A stretch of 64,000 nucleotides of DNA from assembly GCF_009372235.1 (NCBI RefSeq), contig NZ_SULL01000015.1, positions 144,004 to 208,003 of the forward strand. Reading direction: 5' to 3'. Source of the DNA: Dickeya oryzae (GTDB lineage Bacteria > Pseudomonadota > Gammaproteobacteria > Enterobacterales > Enterobacteriaceae). Shown piece after piece: positions 58,672-64,000 of this stretch. Position numbers and translations under genes: made by a program. Every line of letters begins with the position of its first letter. Position 1 is the first letter of the stretch. Under the pieces are notes generated by a model that had not been told where the DNA came from, searched no databases, and saw nothing but the letters and a program-made list of their open reading frames with translations.

Positions 58672-58770
58672 TTAAGCCATTCTTCGTCCAAGTGCTGCCC
58701 CGCACGGTGGGATAATAATCACCACCACGCTAATCACGACTAGGCTAATCACTAGGTTGAAGGCTTTCAT
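58672..58770 (-). CDS. ilvL: ilv operon leader peptide
   Basis: A 32-codon frame starts MKAFNLVISLVVISVVVIII and ends PPCGAALGRRMA. Codons for Leu, Val and Ile make up about half of the peptide, so ribosome stalling senses all three amino acids. The core VISLVVISVVVIIIPPCGAALGR is nearly identical to E. coli IlvL, while the first residues differ. It is too short for most gene finders. Together with the terminator at 58621 it forms the attenuator of ilvGMEDA. Confidence 0.93.
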   Translation of the reverse strand: MKAFNLVISLVVISVVVIIIPPCGAALGRRMA

Positions 58771-58813
58771 TTCAGGTTGTTCATTAATCTACTGTCGAAC
58801 GAATACCTACAGA

Positions 58814-58841
58814 GTTATCACAGCAAGCCACACTGTGACAA
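58814..58841 (-). promoter_or_regulatory. candidate promoter of ilvLGMEDA
   Basis: On the minus strand TTGTCA and GATAAC are separated by 16 bases, with TGT ahead of the -10 box (extended -10). It lies about 45 bases before the ilvL start. A T-rich stretch lies just upstream of the -35 box. Confidence 0.5.
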
Positions 58842-58902
58842 CTCTTTTTTTCCATGTGCTGTGGGCGACAATCGTTCCTCACATTACAAAACAGCTTATT
58901 AT

Positions 58903-60126
58903 TCATACATTAACCTGCGTCGTACCCACGCCGTGTTTTTTTGCTGACCAACTGTTATCCGCGAATGCCGCCAGCACCGCAATCACAATCGCGACCACAC
59001 CTGCAACGCTCGCCATCGCCAGCCCATAATTATGGTTATGTGATTCGGCAATGCTCGCCTGTAGCGTGGCATTGACTGAGGCAATCAGGTTACCGAGCTG
59101 GTAGACAAAACCAGGGAGTACCGCCCGTGTGTTACTCGGCACCAGCTCGTTCAGGAAGGTTGGGATTACCCCCCAGGCCCCCTGCACCATAAACTGTATT
59201 AAAAATGCCCCCAGCCCCAGCATCCAAGGCCCATGAGAGAACGCCCACAGCGGGATAACCGGCAACGCGAGTAATGCAGCGGTCATAATCGCCTTCTTCC
59301 GACCGATACGCTCCGATAACGTCCCAAAAAAGATACCACCGATAATCGAAGCAATATTGTAGCTAATGGCGATCATACTGACGGTTTTCGCATCAAAACC
59401 GTGCTGAATTTTTAAAAATGACGGATACAGGTCCTGTGTGCCATGGCTGAAAAAATTGAACGATGCCATTAACACCACCAGATAGACGCAGAGCTTCCAA
59501 TGTGTTTTCAACACCGGCAGCAATGCGGTGCTTTCCTTGCGCACCCTTGCAGCCCGCCATACCGGTGATTCTTCCACACAGAAATAGATAAACGGCAACA
59601 ACAGGATAGGAAGCGCGCCAATGATAAACATGCCACGCCAGCCGACATGGTCAAACAGCAGTCCGTAAACGACTGCAGCCAGTAAATAACCAAAAGGGTA
59701 ACCCGCCTGGAAAATACCGGACATCAGCCCACGCGAACGGTCTGGAATGGTCTCCATCGCCAGTGACGATGCGACCCCCCAAATCCCCCCCATCGCCACG
59801 CCATACAGCACCCTCAACAGCAGAAATACGGTGATATTCGGTGCCGAGGCGGATAACAGCTCAAACAGGGAGAACATCACGATGTTCAGCATTAAAATTG
59901 GCTTGCGGCCAAACTTTTCCGCCAGCCGCCCCAGTAACAATGCACCGACAGGCCGAACAGCCAGCGTTAACAAAATGGCCAGCGTCACCTGCTCGATGTT
60001 GACCGAAAAAGCGTGGGCCAGTTCGCTAAGCAGAAAAACCAGAATGAAGAAATCAAATGCATCCAGCGCCCAGCTCAAAAAGCTGGCAATCGCGGCATTA
60101 CGCTGCAGAGGAGTCCAACCAAACAT
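58903..60126 (-). CDS. major facilitator transporter, SHS-like (carboxylate/sialate type)
   Basis: The 407-residue inner-membrane carrier has twelve predicted helices. It shows the MFS loops GRLAEKFGRKPILM (helix 2-3) and GTLSERIGRKKAIM (helix 8-9), and the family opening ASFLSWALDAFDFFILVFLL. This resembles the sialate:proton symporter branch (NanT, Jen1-like), which moves sialic acid, lactate or other carboxylates; the substrate is unknown. I start at 60126, with AGGA upstream, and ignore a 33-codon open extension. E. coli has no gene here between ilvL and yifB. No terminator is visible before ilvL, so read-through into the ilv leader is possible. Confidence 0.8.
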   Translation of the reverse strand: MFGWTPLQRNAAIASFLSWALDAFDFFILVFLLSELAHAFSVNIEQVTLAILLTLAVRPVGALLLGRLAEKFGRKPILMLNIVMFSLFELLSASAPNITVFLLLRVLYGVAMGGIWGVASSLAMETIPDRSRGLMSGIFQAGYPFGYLLAAVVYGLLFDHVGWRGMFIIGALPILLLPFIYFCVEESPVWRAARVRKESTALLPVLKTHWKLCVYLVVLMASFNFFSHGTQDLYPSFLKIQHGFDAKTVSMIAISYNIASIIGGIFFGTLSERIGRKKAIMTAALLALPVIPLWAFSHGPWMLGLGAFLIQFMVQGAWGVIPTFLNELVPSNTRAVLPGFVYQLGNLIASVNATLQASIAESHNHNYGLAMASVAGVVAIVIAVLAAFADNSWSAKKHGVGTTQVNV

Positions 60127-60473
60127 AATTTTATCCTGTCCTGTAGTAGAGACACTCGCATGTCTCAGCAGGCTGAACGGCAGGTGATGCCGCAGTCGGT
60201 GAGGCGATGTAAAAATCGCAGGCAATAATTTAAATAATTGTTAAATACGCCCATCACGACCATTGAGCAATGCTATAAGCGGTATAAATCTGTTGCGAAC
60301 CCAGCCACCTTGTAACCTTTTATTAACAACATCCGGAAGCATGCACACAATTTCATGAATTCCGCCTGAGAAAGCAGATTGTTTTCTGACGATGACTCGC
60401 ATCGTGGCGACATCAACCGTGTGCTAACACGCTCAGACAGGCATGATGCCCACGCCACAGGGAGGAGTAAGTC
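60127..60473. other. divergent control region of the MFS gene and comM
   Basis: This 347-base region is AT-rich at 60225-60320 and should contain both promoters. I see no known operator, and the small open frames lack support. GGGAGGAG lies directly before comM. Confidence 0.5.
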
Positions 60474-62000
60474 ATGACACTGGCAGTGACCTATACGCGA
60501 GCAACCATCGGTATGCAGGCACCGGAAGTCTCAATTGAAGTACACATCAGCAACGGTTTGCCGGCACTCACGCTGGTCGGTTTACCGGAAACGACGGTCA
60601 AAGAAGCACGAGACCGAGTACGCAGCGCGCTAATCAACAGCGGCTTTACCTTTCCAGCCAAACGGATCACCGTCAATCTGGCTCCAGCAGATCTGCCGAA
60701 AGAAGGGGGACGTTATGACCTTCCTATCGCGCTAGCCATTCTGGCAGCCTCTGAGCAAATTGCTGGCGAGAAACTCGCACAATATGAGTTCCTCGGTGAA
60801 CTTGGGCTATCAGGTAGCCTGAGGGGCGTTCATGGCGCGATTCCTGCAGCCATGGAGGCGCAAAAGGCAGGGAGGGGATTAATCCTGCCGGAAGACAACA
60901 AACTGGAAATGACCCTGATTCCCCACGGAGATACGCTACTGGCAAATCACCTGCTACACGTTTGTGCTTTTCTGCAAGGAGAGACCGCCTTGTTGCGTGG
61001 TAGCGAGATCCCTCACACCATATCCCCCCATACCTCAGCGCCAGACCTGAAAGAAATCATTGGCCAGGAACAAGCGAAACGTGCATTGGAAATCGCGGCG
61101 GCAGGCGGACACAATTTGCTATTACTCGGCCCACCAGGAACCGGCAAAACGATGCTGGCCAGCCGCCTGCCCGGTTTACTGCCAGAGCTTAATGACGATG
61201 AAGCACTGGAAAGTGCAGCCATCAATAGCCTGATTGATATTCAGCCGGGTCTGTCGCAATGGCGCAAAAGACCATTCCGTTCCCCCCACCATACCGCATC
61301 CATTACCGCCCTGGTCGGCGGTGGTGTGTTACCTAAGCCAGGAGAGATTTCACTGGCACACAATGGCGTATTGTTTCTGGATGAACTGCCTGAATTTGAA
61401 CGGCGAGTGCTGGACTCACTGCGAGAACCGTTGGAGTCAGGAGAAATAGTGATTTCTCGCACTCGTGCCAAGGTGTGTTATCCCGCACGCTTTCAGTTAG
61501 TCGCCGCCATGAACCCCAGCCCATCAGGGCACTATCAAGGCATCCATAACCGTATGCCAGCACAACAAATTCTGCGCTATCTCAACAGGCTCTCCGGCCC
61601 TTTTCTCGATCGTTTTGATTTATCTATTGAGGTGCCATTGCTACCACCAGGGATTCTCCGACAACAGACACGTATCGGGGAAGACAGCGCTACTGTGAGG
61701 GCTCGGGTATTTGACGCCAGAAAACGGCAACTGGATCGCGTTGGCAGAATCAACGCACAAATGAAATCGGATGATATCGCCAGTTACTGCCGACTAAACC
61801 ATGAAGACGCCACCTATCTGGAAGAGGTGATGAGCAAGTTAGGATTATCAGTCAGGGCCTGGCATCGGATCCTAAAGGTTTCACGTACGATTGCGGATCT
61901 GGGGGGAGAAGAGCAGATACGTCGCGCTCACTTATCTGAAGCACTCAGTTATCGCTGTATGGACCGTCTGTTAATTCAACTACACAAAAGCCTGGCATGA
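60474..62000 (+). CDS. comM: ComM/YifB family AAA+ helicase
   Basis: The 508-residue protein has an N-terminal Lon-protease-like domain (LVGLPETTVKEARDRVRSAL near residue 37), Walker A LLLGPPGTGKTMLASRLPG near 218, and the Mg-chelatase-type insert with HHTASITALVGGG near 275. Relatives in Vibrio (ComM) drive branch migration during natural transformation; E. coli YifB is uncharacterised in vivo. The strong GGGAGGAG before the ATG supports this start. A bidirectional terminator separates it from maoP. Confidence 0.93.
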   Translation: MTLAVTYTRATIGMQAPEVSIEVHISNGLPALTLVGLPETTVKEARDRVRSALINSGFTFPAKRITVNLAPADLPKEGGRYDLPIALAILAASEQIAGEKLAQYEFLGELGLSGSLRGVHGAIPAAMEAQKAGRGLILPEDNKLEMTLIPHGDTLLANHLLHVCAFLQGETALLRGSEIPHTISPHTSAPDLKEIIGQEQAKRALEIAAAGGHNLLLLGPPGTGKTMLASRLPGLLPELNDDEALESAAINSLIDIQPGLSQWRKRPFRSPHHTASITALVGGGVLPKPGEISLAHNGVLFLDELPEFERRVLDSLREPLESGEIVISRTRAKVCYPARFQLVAAMNPSPSGHYQGIHNRMPAQQILRYLNRLSGPFLDRFDLSIEVPLLPPGILRQQTRIGEDSATVRARVFDARKRQLDRVGRINAQMKSDDIASYCRLNHEDATYLEEVMSKLGLSVRAWHRILKVSRTIADLGGEEQIRRAHLSEALSYRCMDRLLIQLHKSLA

Positions 62001-62038
62001 ACCGGCTCTTGCTTTCGGCAGCAACCGACAGAAATGAA

Positions 62039-62058
62039 AATGGGGCCAGAGCCCCATT
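62039..62058. terminator. bidirectional terminator between comM and maoP
   Basis: AATGGGGC-CAGA-GCCCCATT is a perfect 8-bp stem between the convergent genes; A-rich sequence precedes it, which gives T residues on the minus strand. Confidence 0.8.
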
Positions 62059-62062
62059 CAAG

Positions 62063-62401
62063 TTAATCATCGCTTTCCGTGTACTCTTCCACCGTGTCCA
62101 TTTGCGGTTTACCGCCAGACAGCGTATGGAAGCGTTTAGGACGACGAATACGACTGATATACTTCGCCCAGATTTTTTCCAGTTCGGTCTGTGCAGCACG
62201 TTCACCACGGCATACTGCGACAAACTGGGTCTCTTCTTCCGTCACCGGATGACGTTTGCCCGAATCAAGTTCGTTAAATGCATGTCCATAGCGTTCCAGC
62301 AGTTGAGCTTCTTTAATCGTAAAGTCACCATGCCGGGAAAAACCACGTGGATAGAATTTGTTATCAAAAAAACGACTGGTTGTTGAGAAGCTTTCCGCCA
62401 T
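62063..62401 (-). CDS. maoP: macrodomain Ori organisation protein MaoP (YifE)
   Basis: The 112-residue protein begins [29 protein letters not shown] and contains [21 protein letters not shown], the signature of the DUF413/YifE family. In E. coli MaoP acts with the maoS site to organise the Ori macrodomain of the chromosome, close to the replication origin. The position between comM and hdfR is conserved. I could not identify a maoS site. Confidence 0.95.
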   Translation of the reverse strand: MAESFSTTSRFFDNKFYPRGFSRHGDFTIKEAQLLERYGHAFNELDSGKRHPVTEEETQFVAVCRGERAAQTELEKIWAKYISRIRRPKRFHTLSGGKPQMDTVEEYTESDD

Positions 62402-62521
62402 CTTACACGCTCCTAATTCTCATATGGTCGTGCCGTTTATGGCGCGGAGTATTAGATAGGCTTGACTTCCTGTAAAACAAAACATTTAAATCATGACGAC
62501 AAAATTTTTTTGGAGAAAAGC

Positions 62522-63349
62522 ATGGATACCGACTTACTGAAAACCTTTCTGGAAGTCAGCCGGACAAGACACTTCGGTCGGGCAGCTGAATCTTTGTATC
62601 TGACACAGTCAGCAGTGAGTTTCCGTATCAGACAACTGGAAAATCAACTCGGTGCTAATTTGTTCACTCGGCACCGTAACAATATTCGCCTGACACCCGC
62701 AGGTGAGCGCTTGCTGCCTTATGCGGAAAACCTGATCGGTACCTGGCAAATCGCTAAAAAGGAAGTCGCTCGCTCTCAGCAACATAGCCAGCTGTCCATC
62801 GGCGCGACTGCATCGCTTTGGGAAGCCTTCCTGACACCCTGGTTAAATGAGCTCTACCAGCAGCGTCCATTGCTACAACTGGAGGCCAGAATTGCACTGC
62901 GACAAACGCTAATTAAGCAACTCCATGAACGTCAGCTAGATTTACTGATAACCACCGAATCGCCGAAGATGGACGAGCTTTCCTGCCAGATATTAGGTAA
63001 TTTCTCCTTGTCGTTATTTGCTCCTGCCAACAATACACCAACCGAAGAGCGCCCCTATATCAGACTGGAATGGGGGGCGGATTTCCATCAATATGAAACC
63101 CCTTGGCTACCTGGCGATCAGGTGCCGTCACTCACCACATCCTCCGCACATCTGACACGCCAGTTAATGTCAGCCATTGGCGGATGCGCATTTTTACCGA
63201 GTGAATGGTCCCAGAGTTATCCCGAGCTTCTTGTGATTCCCGAAGCGAATACAATAGTTCGACCTTGCTATGCTGTCTGGCTTGAAAATGGCGACCAACA
63301 GGAACTGATTAAACAGTTACTGAAAACCCCACTGAATATAGCTTGTTAA
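62522..63349 (+). CDS. hdfR: LysR-type regulator HdfR
   Basis: The 275-residue regulator has a helix-turn-helix at about residues 16-38 ([24 protein letters not shown]) and a short effector domain. HdfR represses the flagellar master operon flhDC in E. coli and acts on std fimbriae in Salmonella. I start at 62522 ([20 protein letters not shown]), with GGAG upstream; the frame stays open 20 codons further, but that part is not conserved. It is divergent from maoP and faces the end of the rRNA operon. Confidence 0.94.
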   Translation: MDTDLLKTFLEVSRTRHFGRAAESLYLTQSAVSFRIRQLENQLGANLFTRHRNNIRLTPAGERLLPYAENLIGTWQIAKKEVARSQQHSQLSIGATASLWEAFLTPWLNELYQQRPLLQLEARIALRQTLIKQLHERQLDLLITTESPKMDELSCQILGNFSLSLFAPANNTPTEERPYIRLEWGADFHQYETPWLPGDQVPSLTTSSAHLTRQLMSAIGGCAFLPSEWSQSYPELLVIPEANTIVRPCYAVWLENGDQQELIKQLLKTPLNIAC

Positions 63350-63658
63350 AGCAGTATCTGGCACACGATGCGATCTACCTGAAAGTCCTTGTGGCTTTCG
63401 GATGATCGGCTGCTGCGGGCTATTAATAATCGTCTCAAGTCACTATATTGTTATTCGTCACAGACAGATGGTCGGTGAGGAATCCGCCATTATATCCCTT
63501 CCCCTCTGCCGTTCTGTTCCTACATAAAACACGGCGCTAGCGACGTATGCTTGTGGAATTGCTTAAAGACCCGTCCTGGCTTGATAAATCCAAAGGACGG
63601 TGAGGATGTTCTTATCAACGGAAAAAGCACGGAATGGAAAAATCAGGGATCGACAGAT
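63350..63658. other. gap between hdfR and the rRNA operon end
   Basis: This 309-base gap contains no gene I can support. A 7-bp stem CCGTCCT / AGGACGG (about 63572-63601) is visible. An open frame without start codon ends at 63659 and may be debris of a lost gene, but I recognise nothing in it. Confidence 0.45.
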
Positions 63659-63689
63659 TAAAAAAAACCCTTCACGTTAACGTGAAGGG
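63659..63689 (-). terminator. terminator of the rRNA-tRNA operon
   Basis: The perfect 22-base palindrome CCCTTCACGTTAACGTGAAG (63668-63689, two bases omitted) is followed on the minus strand by eight T. It ends the transcript 13 bases after tRNA-Trp. Confidence 0.93.
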
Positions 63690-63701
63690 CTATTTTTGGT
63701 T

Positions 63702-63777
63702 TGGCAGGGGCGGAGAGGCTCGAACTCCCAACACCCGGTTTTGGAGACCGGTGCTCTACCAATTGAACTACGCCCCT
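63702..63777 (-). tRNA. trpT: tRNA-Trp (CCA)
   Basis: Acceptor AGGGGCG/CGCCCCT, anticodon loop CTCCAAA with anticodon CCA, T loop TTCGAGC and encoded CCA are present. It is the last product of the rRNA operon, as trpT is in E. coli rrnC. Confidence 0.97.
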
Positions 63778-63785
63778 AAATAGGG

Positions 63786-63862
63786 TGGCGGTGCGGACGG
63801 GACTCGAACCCGCGACCCCCGGCGTGACAGGCCGGTATTCTAACCGACTGAACTACCGCACC
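63786..63862 (-). tRNA. aspT: tRNA-Asp (GTC)
   Basis: GGTGCGGTAGTTCAGTCGG opens the tRNA; the anticodon loop CTGTCAC gives GTC, and CCA is encoded. It lies eight bases before tRNA-Trp and after 5S rRNA, the rrnC arrangement. Confidence 0.97.
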
Positions 63863-63927
63863 ACCGATTCTGTATGTTATCAGAGGAGTCAATCCGATAA
63901 CCGGTGTCTTACTTACACCACAATTTG

Positions 63928-64000
63928 ATGCCTGGCAGTTCCCTACTCTCGCATGGGGAGACCCCACACTACCATCGGCGCTACGGCGTTTCACTTCTGA
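63928..64000 (-). rRNA. rrf: 5S ribosomal RNA, 3' part
   Basis: The minus strand reads TCAGAAGTGAAACGCCGTAG through CCGATGGTAGTGTGGGG to AACTGCCAGGCAT, the last about 73 bases of enterobacterial 5S rRNA. The 5' part and the rest of the operon lie beyond the right edge. With aspT and trpT behind it and hdfR next to it, this is the counterpart of E. coli rrnC. Confidence 0.97.

Noticed and set aside
63547..63603. 18-codon ATG frame upstream of the rRNA terminator
   Set aside because: Too short, no ribosome site, and it ends inside a hairpin; listed only as part of the empty gap.

Overview
The window looks like a chromosomal segment of a soft-rot enterobacterium of the genus Dickeya (species not resolved from sequence alone). 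Its backbone follows the Escherichia coli gene order from dapF/cyaA to the end of an rRNA operon. Between backbone blocks it carries accessory genes typical of pectinolytic relatives, most clearly an exo-polygalacturonosidase gene with a KdgR-box-like site upstream. I see no prophage, CRISPR array or complete insertion sequence.

Layout. 1-4428: DUF484 gene (partial), dapF, lptM, cyaY and cyaA (UUG start, CRP-like site upstream). 4757-8883: hemC-hemD-hemX-hemY. 8993-9198: the small RNA GlmZ on the minus strand, with a sigma-54 type promoter and two GlrR-type operators upstream. 9593-15028: a six-gene minus-strand operon (lyase, N-acetyltransferase, ABC substrate-binding protein, permease, ATPase, M20 deacylase). 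It matches the S-(2-succino)cysteine salvage pathway in its lyase variant. Next come an NTF2-like protein, a hydroxycarboxylate-dehydrogenase-like enzyme and a second, orphan copy of the substrate-binding lipoprotein. 18085-18538: tRNA Arg-His-Leu-Pro operon. 18686-31508: thrP (yifK) and the enterobacterial common antigen (ECA) cluster wecG-wzyE-wecF-wzxE-wecE-wecD-wecC-wecB-wzzE-wecA, without the rffG and rffH genes that E. coli has between wecC and wecD. 31749-36657: rho, trxA, rhlB and gppA. 36886-38700: pehX. 38769-47492: rep, ppiC, putA and putP. 47531-58770: a small unknown membrane-anchored protein, ilvC, ilvY, an LprI-like periplasmic protein, a DUF2461 protein, and the ilvLGMEDA operon with an intact ilvG and a readable attenuator. 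58903-63349: a major facilitator transporter, comM (yifB), maoP (yifE) and hdfR. 63702-64000: tRNA-Trp, tRNA-Asp and the 3' end of a 5S rRNA gene, which is the tail of an rRNA operon arriving from the right.

How the parts work together. The operon at 9593-15028 reads as uptake, acetylation, C-S cleavage and deacetylation of a fumarate-cysteine adduct, returning cysteine and fumarate. The ECA block covers most steps from UDP-GlcNAc to the finished chain but must obtain dTDP-4-keto-6-deoxyglucose from rml genes elsewhere. The ilv genes form the usual attenuated operon plus IlvY-controlled ilvC. The put pair is divergent, and its intergenic region holds several GTTGCA sites of the kind PutA binds.

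Structures that ordinary genes do not explain: short tandem duplications over or beside the stop codons of hemD, rep and ilvG; a 194-bp element with terminal inverted repeats between wzzE and wecA, with a shortened relative inside the put control region; a run of four hairpins between ppiC and putA; and a long nested hairpin between trxA and rho.
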